Part shown: one piece after another, positions 7,651 to 16,248 of the stretch
Layout: each line of letters begins with the position of its first letter
How positions within the stretch are numbered: the stretch's first letter is position 1
Assembly (NCBI RefSeq): GCF_001591445.1
Contig: NZ_BCUX01000041.1
Coordinates: forward strand, 1-45,371
Direction of reading: 5' to 3'
DNA from: Neobacillus drentensis NBRC 102427
GTDB lineage: Bacteria; Bacillota; Bacilli; Bacillales; Cytobacillaceae
DNA length: 45,371 nucleotides
The notes under the pieces: generated by a model
The model's input: only the letters and a program-made list of their open reading frames with translations
What the model was told of the DNA's origin: nothing
Databases searched by the model: none
Program-made: the position numbers and the translations under genes

Positions 7651-8523
7651 ATGCGTTTTGATGAGGCGTATGCAGGGAATGTGTTTATTAAGAGTCATGC
7701 GAATTTTGAAGAGAGTCAGGTTGTCCTGTACGGGATGCCGATGGATTGGACGGTCAGTTTCCGGCCGGGGTCACGTTTTGGTCCGGCCCGTATCCGCGAG
7801 GTGTCGGTTGGTTTAGAAGAGTACAGCGCCTACCTTGACCGTGAACTTGAGGATATTAAGTATTACGATGCCGGTGATATTCCGCTTCCGTTTGGAAATC
7901 CGCAGAAGAGCATCGACATCATTGAAGATTTTGTCGACCAAGTATTAGCTGCCGGCAAGTTCCCGCTTGGTATGGGCGGCGAGCATCTTGTCTCGTGGCC
8001 AGTGATGAAGGCTATGTATAAAAAGTACCCGGACTTAGCGATTATTCATTTTGACGCCCATACGGATTTGCGTGAGGAATATGAAGGGGAGCCGCTTTCG
8101 CACTCGACTCCAATCCGCAAAATTGCGGAACATATTGGGCCAAGCAATGTCTATTCGTTTGGAATTCGTTCGGGAATGAAGGAAGAATTTGAGTGGGCGA
8201 AGCAAAATGGGATGCATATCTCGAAGTTTGAGGTGCTTGAGCCGTTAAAGGAAATCCTCCCGACGCTTGCTGGGCGTCCTGTCTATGTGACGATTGATAT
8301 CGATGTCCTCGACCCAGCGCATGCACCTGGCACAGGGACGGTGGATTGCGGCGGCATCACCTCGAAAGAGCTGCTTGCCTCCATTCATGCGATTGCTCGT
8401 TCCGAAGTAAACGTGGTCGGCGGCGACCTAGTTGAGGTTGCGCCAATTTATGACCCTTCCGAACAGACCGCCAACACCGCGAGCAAGCTAATCCGCGAAA
8501 TGCTCCTTGGCTGGGTGAAGTAG
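7651..8523 (+). CDS. speB: Agmatinase
   Basis: A 290-residue ureohydrolase. The binuclear manganese ligands are visible: GGEH (His112), FDAHTDL (Asp135, His137, Asp139) and DIDVLDPAHAPGT near 216-228. HSTPIRK is typical of agmatinase. It converts agmatine to putrescine and urea, giving the substrate for SpeE. The ATG at 7651 follows GTGGGGA. It lies downstream of speE in the same direction, separated by the 52-bp array, which could alter the expression ratio of the two genes. The family call is firm. Confidence 0.96.
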   Translation: MRFDEAYAGNVFIKSHANFEESQVVLYGMPMDWTVSFRPGSRFGPARIREVSVGLEEYSAYLDRELEDIKYYDAGDIPLPFGNPQKSIDIIEDFVDQVLAAGKFPLGMGGEHLVSWPVMKAMYKKYPDLAIIHFDAHTDLREEYEGEPLSHSTPIRKIAEHIGPSNVYSFGIRSGMKEEFEWAKQNGMHISKFEVLEPLKEILPTLAGRPVYVTIDIDVLDPAHAPGTGTVDCGGITSKELLASIHAIARSEVNVVGGDLVEVAPIYDPSEQTANTASKLIREMLLGWVK

Positions 8524-8580
8524 TATTGGGCCAAAGAAAGATAAACTTCTAACTGACGAAGAGAAATTTCGCTCGCCAGT

Positions 8581-8620
8581 AAAAAATGTCTGACACCTTT
8601 TCGAGGGCAGGCATTTTTTG
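8581..8620 (+). terminator. Terminator after speB
   Basis: AAAAAATGTCTG (8581-8592) pairs with CAGGCATTTTTT at 8608-8619, giving a hairpin with a T-run. Its left arm contains TGACACC, so it may derive from the dispersed core family. Confidence 0.8.
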
Positions 8621-8646
8621 ATTTACAGCCGAGCAATGTTTATAAT
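8618..8646 (+). promoter_or_regulatory. Candidate sigma-A promoter upstream of ywiB-argS
   Basis: TTGATT (8618-8623), a 17-bp spacer and TATAAT (8641-8646). The -35 overlaps the T-run of the speB terminator. A transcript from here would have a leader of about 380 bases before ywiB. Confidence 0.5.
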
Positions 8647-8772
8647 AGAAAAAGTATGCATTAGAGCAGATGTGTCAATTACTAGGACTAGAACCATTCT
8701 AAAGAATGAAACTGAGTTCCTTTTTATAAAGTCTCTGTGATATTTGAATGTTGATCTCACTGTGTTGAAAAA

Positions 8773-8958
8773 TAAACGGAAAAATTCCGTTTAAATGGGG
8801 AAATACCCATATTTCCTAAAAAATAAGGGGAGTTTTTCCGCTTATATGATCCAAATCATTGGATTATGCCTTATTTAGAGCAGTTAATCGGAATATCTCC
8901 GCTTATTTCTGCTTCTTAGGCCTCCTTTATATACATTAGCCGGAAATTCTCCGCTTAT
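8773..8958. repeat. Array of four CCGCTTAT/CGGAA hairpin repeats
   Basis: Four degenerate units lie in the 513-base gap before ywiB: a perfect palindrome TAAACGGAA-AAA-TTCCGTTTA (8773-8793), then copies whose CCGCTTAT ends lie at 8838-8845, 8899-8906 and 8951-8958. Each pairs CGGAA-type and TTCCG-type arms. Inverted copies of the same family occur at 45247-45371. The rest of the gap holds the speB terminator and a candidate promoter. No gene is seen in it. Confidence 0.75.
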
Positions 8959-9036
8959 GGATTCTCATACCTACACGAAAATCAACAATCAATACTAACA
9001 GAGTTTTTAAAATGAAAAAGGGAAGTGTCATAAGGT

Positions 9037-9462
9037 TTGTCTATTATTGAAGTTCCGATGAAAATTAATGTGAAGACGACGATTCATCAGCAGGGGGGCA
9101 AGGAAGTCTACGAGCTGGCGGTGTTTGGCCGCTATCTTGAAAAGGATGGGGCTTCGTTCCTTAAGTATGAAGAAGTGCAAGATGAGGGCAGCATTCGGAC
9201 GATTGTAAAGGTGTCAGGCGATATGGCGCTGATTTTGCGCGGTGGTGCGGTGAAGATGCGTTTGCCGTTTCGGTTGCATAAGAAGCAGCAAGGCAGCTAT
9301 GAGATGCCATTTGGAACCTTTGGAATCAGCACGCTGGCCAAGCGGATCGAGCATTCCGAAGGCCTGATTGACATCCTTTACGATTTTACGATGCAGGGTG
9401 AGCCTGCCGGTACATACCATTTGGAAATTACCTTTCAGGAGGATAAAAATGAACATAGTTGA
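9037..9462 (+). CDS. ywiB: YwiB family protein (DUF1934)
   Basis: A 141-residue protein of the YwiB/DUF1934 family, expected to fold as a small beta-barrel. The recognisable part is the central [22 protein letters not shown] region. It has no known enzymatic function. The TTG at 9037 is chosen because the mature N-terminus then aligns with relatives; an internal ATG at 9058 would cut off part of the first strand. A GGGAAGTG site lies about 10 bases before it. Its last 14 bases overlap argS, so the two are translationally linked, as in B. subtilis. Confidence 0.82.
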   Translation: MSIIEVPMKINVKTTIHQQGGKEVYELAVFGRYLEKDGASFLKYEEVQDEGSIRTIVKVSGDMALILRGGAVKMRLPFRLHKKQQGSYEMPFGTFGISTLAKRIEHSEGLIDILYDFTMQGEPAGTYHLEITFQEDKNEHS

Positions 9463-11119
9463 ACAAGTACAAAGTAAGTTAAAAGAAGAGATCCATGCGG
9501 CGGTGCTGAAGGCGGGGCTGGCCTCGGAGGAGCAGATTCCCGTTGTGATTCTTGAGACGCCGAAGGAGAAGGCGTTTGGTGATTACTCGACGAATATGGC
9601 GATGCAGCTGGCTCGTGTGGCGAAGAAGGCGCCAAAGGTAATTGCAGAGGCGTTGATTGCGAATATCGACCGGACGAAGGCCTCGATTGAAAAAATTGAG
9701 CTCGCAGGACCTGGATTTATCAATTTTTATATGAATAATAGTTATTTAACCGAGCTGATTTCGACGGTTCTTACAGCGGGTGATCAGTACGGTGAGACGC
9801 AAGTAGGCGGCGGCCAAAAGATTCAGGTCGAGTTTGTGTCGGCCAATCCAACAGGGGACTTGCACCTTGGACATGCCCGCGGTGCGGCGGTCGGTGATTC
9901 ACTTTGCAATATCTTGGCAAAAGCAGGCTACGATGTATCAAGAGAATACTATATTAATGACGCGGGTAATCAGATAAATAATCTGGCCCTGTCGGTCGAG
10001 GCACGCTATTTCCAAGCACTTGGTTTGGAAAAAGACATGCCGGAGGGCGGTTATCATGGAACGGATATTATCGGGATTGGTAAGACGCTGGCGGAGGAAT
10101 ATGGCGACAAGTATGTACATGTAACTGAAGACGAGCGCCAAGAATTTTTCCGTGAATACGGTTTGAAGTATGAAATGGCCAAGTTGAAGCAGGACCTGGA
10201 GGATTTCCGCGTTGGCTTTGATGTCTGGTACTCGGAGACTTCGCTTTATAAAAATGGAAAAATTGATGAGGCTTTGGAGGCGCTGCGTGCGAGCGGTTAT
10301 GTCTATGAGGAAGAAGGCGCGACTTGGCTCCGTTCGACCGCTTTCGGCGATGACAAGGACCGGGTGTTAATTAAGCAGGACGGTTCGTATACGTATTTGA
10401 CGCCGGATATTGCTTACCATAAGGACAAGCTCGCCCGCGGCTTTGAGAAGCTGATCAATATTTGGGGAGCGGACCACCATGGGTATATCCCGCGGATGAA
10501 GGCGGCGATTCAGGCACTCGGGTATGACCGCGAGGCACTGGAGGTCGAGATTATTCAGCTGGTACACCTTTATAAAAACGGTGAGAAGATGAAGATGAGT
10601 AAGCGGACCGGTAAGGCAGTCACGATGCGTGATTTGGTCGATGAGGTCGGCCTCGATGCGACGCGTTACTTCTTTGCGATGCGCAGCTCGGATACGCATA
10701 TGGATTTTGATTTGGACTTAGCGGTATCGGAGTCGAACGAAAATCCGGTTTATTATGCTCATTATGCGCATGCGCGGATTTCTAGTATCCTGCGTTCCGG
10801 TGAGGAGCAGGGTGTTCGAGTTGATGCAGACGCAGATTATTCCTTGGTGTCGTCAGAAAAGGAAATGGATTTATTGAAGAAGATTGGTGAGTTCCCGGGA
10901 GCCGTAGGGGAGGCCGCATTGAAGCGTGTCCCGCACCGGATTACGAACTATATCGTAGAATTGGCGTCAACGTTCCACAGTTTTTATAATGCCGAAAAGG
11001 TTCTTGACCTTACTAATGTCGAGCGCACAAAGGCCCGCCTTGGGTTGGTGCGGTCGGTGCAGATTACACTTCGTAATGCGCTAGCATTGATTGGAGTTTC
11101 GGCTCCAGAGAAAATGTAA
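9449..11119 (+). CDS. argS: Arginyl-tRNA synthetase
   Basis: A 556-residue class I synthetase, the usual Bacillus length. The HIGH-type motif is [17 protein letters not shown] (HLGH at 139-142). The KMSKS-type loop is KMSKRTG near residue 382. The N-terminal Add-1 domain and C-terminal DALR anticodon-binding helices are present. It charges tRNA-Arg in the cytoplasm. The ATG at 9449 follows CAGGAGG (9436-9442) inside the ywiB frame; a longer upstream frame is ywiB's own region read out of frame. A terminator follows at once. No T-box leader was found upstream. Confidence 0.97.
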   Translation: MNIVEQVQSKLKEEIHAAVLKAGLASEEQIPVVILETPKEKAFGDYSTNMAMQLARVAKKAPKVIAEALIANIDRTKASIEKIELAGPGFINFYMNNSYLTELISTVLTAGDQYGETQVGGGQKIQVEFVSANPTGDLHLGHARGAAVGDSLCNILAKAGYDVSREYYINDAGNQINNLALSVEARYFQALGLEKDMPEGGYHGTDIIGIGKTLAEEYGDKYVHVTEDERQEFFREYGLKYEMAKLKQDLEDFRVGFDVWYSETSLYKNGKIDEALEALRASGYVYEEEGATWLRSTAFGDDKDRVLIKQDGSYTYLTPDIAYHKDKLARGFEKLINIWGADHHGYIPRMKAAIQALGYDREALEVEIIQLVHLYKNGEKMKMSKRTGKAVTMRDLVDEVGLDATRYFFAMRSSDTHMDFDLDLAVSESNENPVYYAHYAHARISSILRSGEEQGVRVDADADYSLVSSEKEMDLLKKIGEFPGAVGEAALKRVPHRITNYIVELASTFHSFYNAEKVLDLTNVERTKARLGLVRSVQITLRNALALIGVSAPEKM

Positions 11120-11136
11120 ATAGGTTGTTTGTGTAT

Positions 11137-11165
11137 GCTCCCTTACGTAGTTAAGGGGGCTTTTT
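11137..11165 (+). terminator. Terminator after argS
   Basis: GCTCCCTTA (11137-11145) pairs with TTAAGGGGGC ending at 11160, followed by TTTTT. Confidence 0.85.
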
Positions 11166-11199
11166 ATGCAGGCTAAATCCCTGGACTTTCCCATATATA

Positions 11200-11229
11200 T
11201 GAATATCCTCCTGAAAAATGAAAATACTA
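11200..11229 (+). promoter_or_regulatory. Sigma-G type promoter of sspH
   Basis: TGAATA (11200-11205), a 17-bp spacer and AATACTA (11223-11229). These closely fit forespore sigma-G elements (TGAATA and CATACTA as I recall them). The site is 35 bases before a spore-protein gene. Confidence 0.65.
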
Positions 11230-11263
11230 ATAGGGACTTTAATCAGAGGAGTGGATTGAGCGG

Positions 11264-11443
11264 ATGAATGTGGGAAGAGCGAAGGAAATCGTGGACTCTG
11301 CCGAAATGTTTTATGTGACCTACGAGGGGACACCGGTGATTATTCAACATGTCGATGAATCGGCACAAATGGCGCGCATATACTCAAGAACAGATCCCGA
11401 CAATGAGCGTGAGGTACCAGTGCTAAATTTAATTGAGGAATAG
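11264..11443 (+). CDS. sspH: H-type small acid-soluble spore protein
   Basis: A 59-residue protein recognisable as SspH: it starts MNVGRAKEIVDSAE, then GTPVIIQHVDESAQMARIYS and a closing EVPVLNLIEE. This family is made in the forespore under sigma-G and packed into the spore core as a minor acid-soluble protein. The ATG at 11264 follows AGAGGAG (11246-11252). It is monocistronic, between the argS terminator and a perfect terminator that begins at its own stop codon. The forespore-type promoter upstream supports the call. Confidence 0.9.
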   Translation: MNVGRAKEIVDSAEMFYVTYEGTPVIIQHVDESAQMARIYSRTDPDNEREVPVLNLIEE

Positions 11444-11480
11444 AAAAGAGTCTTCGAAACCATTCGAAGACTCTTTTCTA
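11441..11480. terminator. Bidirectional terminator between sspH and uvsE
   Basis: A perfect 18-bp inverted repeat (11441-11458 with 11463-11480) has a 4-base loop and A-runs and T-runs on both sides. It includes the sspH stop codon and serves convergent uvsE too. Confidence 0.9.
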
Positions 11481-11503
11481 TTTGATTTCAGTCGATCTTC
11501 CTC

Positions 11504-12460
11504 CTATTTAACCTCGATTGCTCCTCCGCTAATCCGCTTAAAGCCACGATGCTTGCTCAGGTCTTCAATCAGTTTCAATGCGGCCTGATCCTTTGCCTTA
11601 GCCTCTATCATAAAGTCGACATCAGCTCCAATTTCGCGCAGCATTTTTAATAAAGGCAGGATAAACTCTGGGTCAACAAAATCCGCGTGCGAGCGAAACT
11701 CCTTCTCGTTTTTGGGAGAAGAAATATGAATCTTTGGGATGTGGCGGGCATGCTTCCAGGTCTGAAAAATCCGCTGCAGCAATTCCTCCAGCCTCGTTTC
11801 GCACAGATTGGCCATATGATGATGATAGTCGAATACAAAAGGAATCGATTCCTTTTCACAGGCAGCTAGGGTTTCTTCCGCATTGTAGGTTTTATCATCA
11901 TTTTCCAGTGTCATCACATGTTTAATTGCTGCGGGCAGCTTGGTTAAGTTTTGATGAAAGCGAGGTAAGGTTTGCTGTTTATCACCGTAGGCACCACCAA
12001 TATGGATATTAATCAAACCTTCCTGCTCGAGTCCCATCGCTTCCAACATTCGATAATGGTAGCTCATGTCAATGACGGCATTGTCAGTAATTTTCGTTTG
12101 TGGTGAGGTAAACAAGGTAAATTGATTGGGATGAAAGCTGACCCGCAGATTTTTTTGTTTCACCAGGTCACCAAGTTCCTGCCACACTAAGCGAAACGGG
12201 GTTACAAAGTCCCATTTCACTTCCGGATGGGTTGCGAGTGGGACAATCGAACTAGACAGCCGGTACAATTCCAATTGATGAGCAATATTGTAGTACAGCA
12301 TCCGGAGCGTGTGATCCAGATTTTGCTTCGTCACCTGAAGCAGCTTTTCCGTCCGTTCCTCGGGGCTTAACTGTTGATAACGGGTAAACGTCAGTGTCTT
12401 AGCAGGGGAAGCATCCCATAAACTAATCGCATGCGAAACATAACCAAACCGAATCTTCAT
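11504..12460 (-). CDS. uvsE: UV damage endonuclease UvsE
   Basis: A 318-residue protein of the UVDE family (B. subtilis UvsE/YwjD). It is a TIM-barrel metalloenzyme that nicks DNA 5' to UV photoproducts. Typical segments are [11 protein letters not shown] at the N-terminus, [41 protein letters not shown] and KIHISSPK, which carry the His/Glu/Asp metal ligands. The ATG at 12460 follows AGGAG with 7-base spacing; a TTG two codons upstream is less likely. It lies close behind clsB in the same direction (15 bases), so the two may be co-transcribed. In spore formers it helps repair during outgrowth. Confidence 0.93.
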   Translation of the reverse strand: MKIRFGYVSHAISLWDASPAKTLTFTRYQQLSPEERTEKLLQVTKQNLDHTLRMLYYNIAHQLELYRLSSSIVPLATHPEVKWDFVTPFRLVWQELGDLVKQKNLRVSFHPNQFTLFTSPQTKITDNAVIDMSYHYRMLEAMGLEQEGLINIHIGGAYGDKQQTLPRFHQNLTKLPAAIKHVMTLENDDKTYNAEETLAACEKESIPFVFDYHHHMANLCETRLEELLQRIFQTWKHARHIPKIHISSPKNEKEFRSHADFVDPEFILPLLKMLREIGADVDFMIEAKAKDQAALKLIEDLSKHRGFKRISGGAIEVK

Positions 12461-12475
12461 AACCAAACTCCTAAC

Positions 12476-13678
12476 TTATAAAAAATAAGAAACGATAGCA
12501 GCGATGAATTCTTTGATGGAGCGGGCTGGGTTCAGTTTATTCAATTCAGCTAAGGTCAGCCGTTCTGAGTCATCAATGTCCTTTTTTAGAACATCGACCA
12601 AGCGCTGAATAAAGGCCGGATCATAAATATAGCAATTGATTTCCTTGTTTAAAAACATACTTCGTTTATCAAAATTGGCGGTGCCGATGTCACAGATTTT
12701 GTCATCAATGACGAGCGTTTTTGCATGATAAAAGCCTTTGTTATATTGATAAACCATTGCTCCGGCTCGAAGCAGTTTTCGTAAATAGCGGAACGAGGCC
12801 TCTTGGACCAGCGGATGGTCAGCAGTAAACGGGACAATGATGGTAAGCTGTATCCCGCGATTTAGGGCCGCAAGTAACTCCGCCATAATTTGCTTACTTG
12901 GAATAAAATATGGAGACCCGATGATCATCGAATGGTCCGCTTGCCTGATCAGGCGCAGATAGTTTTGCTCCAGATGGTGGGCTTCCGTTGGCATAAATTG
13001 ATGGCGGACCGCTCCACCTTCCAGGGCAGGAAAATAGACTCGATTCGCTTGAAGATTCTTCCCTGCATACTCAGCCCAATCGATCAGAAACTCACTTTGC
13101 AAAAAATTCACGCTGGGCCCGGTGATTTTTAAATGGTAATCGCGCCAGATCCCCAAGGAAGGTTCCTCGTCGATATATTCCTTCCCGACGTTGAAGCCGC
13201 CTAGATAACCAATTTCTCCGTCGATAATTGAAATCTTGCGGTGATTTCGAACCTGTGAAGAATAAAAAAGGTAGGGGAGTTTAATGGTATTGCTGAAAGC
13301 AAATTGAACACCCGCCGCCCGCAACGCCTTAACGGCTGCCTTTTTCACCTTCCAGCTGCCAAGCCGGTCAATAAGAAGTCGAACTTCCACTCCGTTGCTG
13401 GCCTTTTCTTTTAATATAGAGAGAAACTCCTGACTTACGCAATCGTCTTTGACAATATAAAAGAGGACATGAATATGCTTTTTAGCGTTCCTTAGTTCAT
13501 GGAAGTAGTCGGCAAACAACTTTTTTCCATGTGTGAAAATATCGAAGTTACCATGAATGATGGCTGTTTCATTTCTACTGACAATGGAAAGATGCTTCTT
13601 TTTACCTAATTGAAAATCTAAGACTAGCCATAAAAGGATAAGAAATAAAAGTACACTCGAAACGAATGCAAAAGTCAT
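12476..13678 (-). CDS. clsB: Cardiolipin synthase ClsB, phospholipase D family
   Basis: A 400-residue membrane protein, equivalent to B. subtilis YwjE. It has one N-terminal hydrophobic segment (about 1-22) and two HKD-type motifs. The first reads HRKISIIDGEIGYLGGFNVGKEY; the second reads HAKTLVIDDKICDIGTANFDKRS. This is the phospholipase D fold that condenses two phosphatidylglycerols into cardiolipin at the membrane. The ATG at 13678 is preferred because GGAGGAAAG lies 10 bases before it; the ATG at 13696 overlaps that ribosome site. The divergent gap to fadF holds the fadF promoter. Confidence 0.92.
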   Translation of the reverse strand: MTFAFVSSVLLFLILLWLVLDFQLGKKKHLSIVSRNETAIIHGNFDIFTHGKKLFADYFHELRNAKKHIHVLFYIVKDDCVSQEFLSILKEKASNGVEVRLLIDRLGSWKVKKAAVKALRAAGVQFAFSNTIKLPYLFYSSQVRNHRKISIIDGEIGYLGGFNVGKEYIDEEPSLGIWRDYHLKITGPSVNFLQSEFLIDWAEYAGKNLQANRVYFPALEGGAVRHQFMPTEAHHLEQNYLRLIRQADHSMIIGSPYFIPSKQIMAELLAALNRGIQLTIIVPFTADHPLVQEASFRYLRKLLRAGAMVYQYNKGFYHAKTLVIDDKICDIGTANFDKRSMFLNKEINCYIYDPAFIQRLVDVLKKDIDDSERLTLAELNKLNPARSIKEFIAAIVSYFL

Positions 13679-13761
13679 CAGAAATCTTTCCTCCATTCAG
13701 TCTTTTTAGTTTTTCCGAAAGGGGTTATTTCTATAAGTTGGACAAACTTTTAAAAAATCAT

Positions 13762-13789
13762 TTGACTGAATGCTCATTCATCATATAAT
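13762..13789 (+). promoter_or_regulatory. Sigma-A promoter of fadF
   Basis: TTGACT (13762-13767), a 16-bp spacer and TATAAT (13784-13789). This strong promoter lies 64 bases before fadF, and a palindromic operator fills its spacer. Confidence 0.8.
13763..13780 (+). promoter_or_regulatory. FadR-like operator in the fadF promoter
   Basis: TGACTGAATGCTCATTCA matches 16 of 18 positions of the B. subtilis FadR box as I recall it (TGAATGAMTANTCATTCA). It also contains the perfect palindrome TGAATG-CT-CATTCA. It covers the -35 to -10 spacer, as expected for repression that long-chain acyl-CoA relieves. B. subtilis fadF-acdA-rpoE is a known FadR target. Confidence 0.65.
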
Positions 13790-13852
13790 AGAGTTAAGTA
13801 TAGATTCTGAAAATTAATTATTTTCTAGAAGTTAATAGAAGGGAGCATTTGT

Positions 13853-15955
13853 ATGAATGGGTTATTATGGGTCAACTTGATTGCATTTCTCGTTGTAACC
13901 GCTTACGCAATCAGTATGTTTGTCTATGTGGTGAAAACGCGGATTGAATTTATTAAACTCGGGAAAAAGGTCGAGTTTGATAACAATGTCAAAGAGCGTC
14001 TTCAAAAAATTTGGGTCAATGTGTTTGGCCAAAAGAAACTGCTCAAGGATAAAAAAAGCGGGGCCATGCATGTCATGTTCTTCTACGGCTTTATCCTCGT
14101 CCAATTTGGCGCAATTGATTTTATCATCAAAGGAATTAAACCGGGGGCACACTTGCCGCTTGGACCACTGTATGCAGGGTTCACGTTTTTCCAAGAGCTT
14201 GTCACACTGATGATCTTAGTGGCGGTTATCTGGGCTTTTTATCGCCGCTATGTAGAAAAATTAGTCCGTCTGAAGCGGAATTTTAAATCTGGTCTTGTCC
14301 TGATTTTTATCGGCGGGTTAATGCTTTCAGTCCTGCTTGGCAACGGAATGTCGCTGATCTGGCATGGGGAAGAAACAGCCTGGACTGAACCGATTGCTTC
14401 GGTCATTTCGTTGATTTTTTCAGGAATTGGTGAAACGGCCTCGATTGTCATTTTCTACATCGCTTGGTGGGCGCACCTTTTATTCCTGTTAACGTTCTTA
14501 GTGTACGTACCGCAGTCCAAGCATGCTCACTTGATTGCCGGACCAGCGAATGTTTATTTTAACCGCTTAGAAAAAGCAGGGAAATTGACAAAGGTCGATT
14601 TTGAGGATGAATCCCAAGAAACGTTTGGGGTTGGAAAAATAGAAGACTTCACACAGCATCAAATGATTGATTTTTATGCCTGCGTGGAATGCGGCCGCTG
14701 TACTAATATGTGTCCGGCAACGGGAACAGGTAAAATGCTGTCGCCAATGGACTTAATCGTGAAACTTCGTGACCACTTAACAAACCACGGCGCTGTGGTA
14801 ACCTCGAAACAGCCGTGGGTGCCAACGATTGCGTTTGCGAATACGAAGGGGAATCAACTGGCGCTAGCGTCTGCAGGACAAGGTGCACAGGAATCCGCTG
14901 CTGCTTTAGCATACAGCCCAAGCTTGATTGGCGACGTCATTACTGAAGAAGAAATTTGGGCCTGTACTACGTGCCGAAATTGCGAAGATCAATGCCCGGT
15001 TATGAATGAACATGTCGATAAAATTATCGATCTGCGACGTTATTTAGTATTAACCGAAGGGAAATTGGACGCCGATGCACAGCGGGCGATGACCAATATC
15101 GAACGCCAAGGTAATCCATGGGGCTTGAACCGAAAAGAACGTGAAACTTGGCGCGAGGCTCGCGAGGATGTTCATGTTCCAACCGTGAAGGAAATGAACA
15201 AGGCTGGCGAAGAATTTGAATACCTCTTCTGGGTGGGCGCGATGGGCTCCTACGATAACCGCAGCCAGAAGATTGCCTTATCATTTGCGAAGCTACTGAA
15301 CGAAGCAGGAGTGAAGTTTGCGATTCTTGGCAACAAAGAGAAGAACTCCGGAGATACACCGCGCCGTCTCGGTAATGAATTCTTGTTCCAGGACTTGGCG
15401 GTGAAAAATATCGAGGAATTTGAAAAGGCTGAGGTCAAGAAAATCGTCACGATTGACCCGCATGCCTATAATATTTTCAAAAATGAATACCCTGATTTCG
15501 GCTTGAAGGATATCGAGGTGTTCCATCATACCGAGGTTCTTTATGAACTGGTTCGTGATGGCAAGCTTGTGCCAAAAAATAAGGTCGATGAAACGATTAC
15601 CTTCCACGATTCCTGTTACTTAGGCCGTTACAATGATGTCTATGATGCACCGCGTGAGATTCTTAAGTCGATTCCAGGCGTGAAGCTGATAGAAATGGAG
15701 CGAAACAGAGAGAAAGCGATGTGCTGTGGCGCAGGCGGCGGCTTGATGTGGATGGAGGAAGAAACCGGCCACCGCATTAACGTAGCGAGAACGGAGCAGG
15801 CGCTTGCTGTCAATCCATCGGTGATCAGTTCCGGCTGTCCGTACTGCTTAACGATGCTGTCAGATGGCACGAAGGCAAAAGAGGTAGAAGAGAAAGTTTC
15901 TACCTACGATGTGGCAGAATTACTTGAAAAAGCAGTTTGTGGTGAAGTGGCTTAG
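13853..15955 (+). CDS. fadF: Fe-S oxidoreductase FadF, fatty acid degradation
   Basis: A 700-residue membrane iron-sulfur protein (B. subtilis YwjF/FadF). Residues 1-225 hold five or so membrane helices of the NarI/respiratory gamma type. Two 4Fe-4S clusters follow: CVECGRCTNMCP and CTTCRNCEDQCP. Two CCG domain motifs close the protein: FHDSCYLGRYND with MCCGAGGG, and CPYCLTM. It probably passes electrons from acyl-CoA dehydrogenases by way of ETF to the quinone pool. It heads the acyl-CoA degradation block, under the FadR-like operator. The ATG follows GAAGGGAGC. Confidence 0.92.
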   Translation: MNGLLWVNLIAFLVVTAYAISMFVYVVKTRIEFIKLGKKVEFDNNVKERLQKIWVNVFGQKKLLKDKKSGAMHVMFFYGFILVQFGAIDFIIKGIKPGAHLPLGPLYAGFTFFQELVTLMILVAVIWAFYRRYVEKLVRLKRNFKSGLVLIFIGGLMLSVLLGNGMSLIWHGEETAWTEPIASVISLIFSGIGETASIVIFYIAWWAHLLFLLTFLVYVPQSKHAHLIAGPANVYFNRLEKAGKLTKVDFEDESQETFGVGKIEDFTQHQMIDFYACVECGRCTNMCPATGTGKMLSPMDLIVKLRDHLTNHGAVVTSKQPWVPTIAFANTKGNQLALASAGQGAQESAAALAYSPSLIGDVITEEEIWACTTCRNCEDQCPVMNEHVDKIIDLRRYLVLTEGKLDADAQRAMTNIERQGNPWGLNRKERETWREAREDVHVPTVKEMNKAGEEFEYLFWVGAMGSYDNRSQKIALSFAKLLNEAGVKFAILGNKEKNSGDTPRRLGNEFLFQDLAVKNIEEFEKAEVKKIVTIDPHAYNIFKNEYPDFGLKDIEVFHHTEVLYELVRDGKLVPKNKVDETITFHDSCYLGRYNDVYDAPREILKSIPGVKLIEMERNREKAMCCGAGGGLMWMEEETGHRINVARTEQALAVNPSVISSGCPYCLTMLSDGTKAKEVEEKVSTYDVAELLEKAVCGEVA

Positions 15956-16064
15956 TTTTTAATTAGGAGAAGAAGTTGATTTTTTTTACGTATTCATAAA
16001 ATTTTAAAAATTTTGTGTAAAATATTTCAACTTCTGCTCATTTTTATGTAGAATAGAATATATA

Positions 16065-16078
16065 GGATAACGCTTACA
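16065..16078 (+). promoter_or_regulatory. cre-like CcpA site before mmgA
   Basis: GGATAACGCTTACA matches TGWNANCGNTNWCA at 13 of 14 positions. It lies 170 bases before mmgA. B. subtilis mmg genes are known to be catabolite repressed. No convincing core promoter was found near it; TAGAAT at 16049-16054 is a weak -10 candidate. Confidence 0.5.
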
Positions 16079-16085
16079 TTTACTA

Positions 16086-16133
16086 AGAAAAGCGCAAGCG
16101 CCCTGTTCAGCGGCATATGGCCTGGAGCTGGAC
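16086..16133. repeat. Dispersed hairpin element, short form
   Basis: A 48-bp copy running from GAAAAGCGCAAGCGCC to CCTGGAGCTGGAC, without the internal segment of the long form. It lies between the cre-like site and mmgA. Confidence 0.75.
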
Positions 16134-16166
16134 AAAAAAAGCAGGTGCCTGCGTTTCTTTTTTGGT
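16134..16166. terminator. Weak terminator-like hairpin in the fadF-mmgA gap
   Basis: An A-run, then GCAGG-TG-CCTGC, then a T-rich run to 16166. The 5-bp stem with a 2-base loop is marginal, so this is tentative. Confidence 0.35.
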
Positions 16167-16248
16167 TTCTGCCCGAGCGAGCGTTCAGTCGTCGTCATTT
16201 TTTTTACCATAGTTTAACTGAAAATTATGAAAAGGGAGAGTGCTTTGA

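Noticed and set aside
9208..9220. GTGTCAGGC in ywiB as another dispersed core copy
   Set aside because: Only 10 bases match and the KVSGD residues are expected in this family, so chance is likely.
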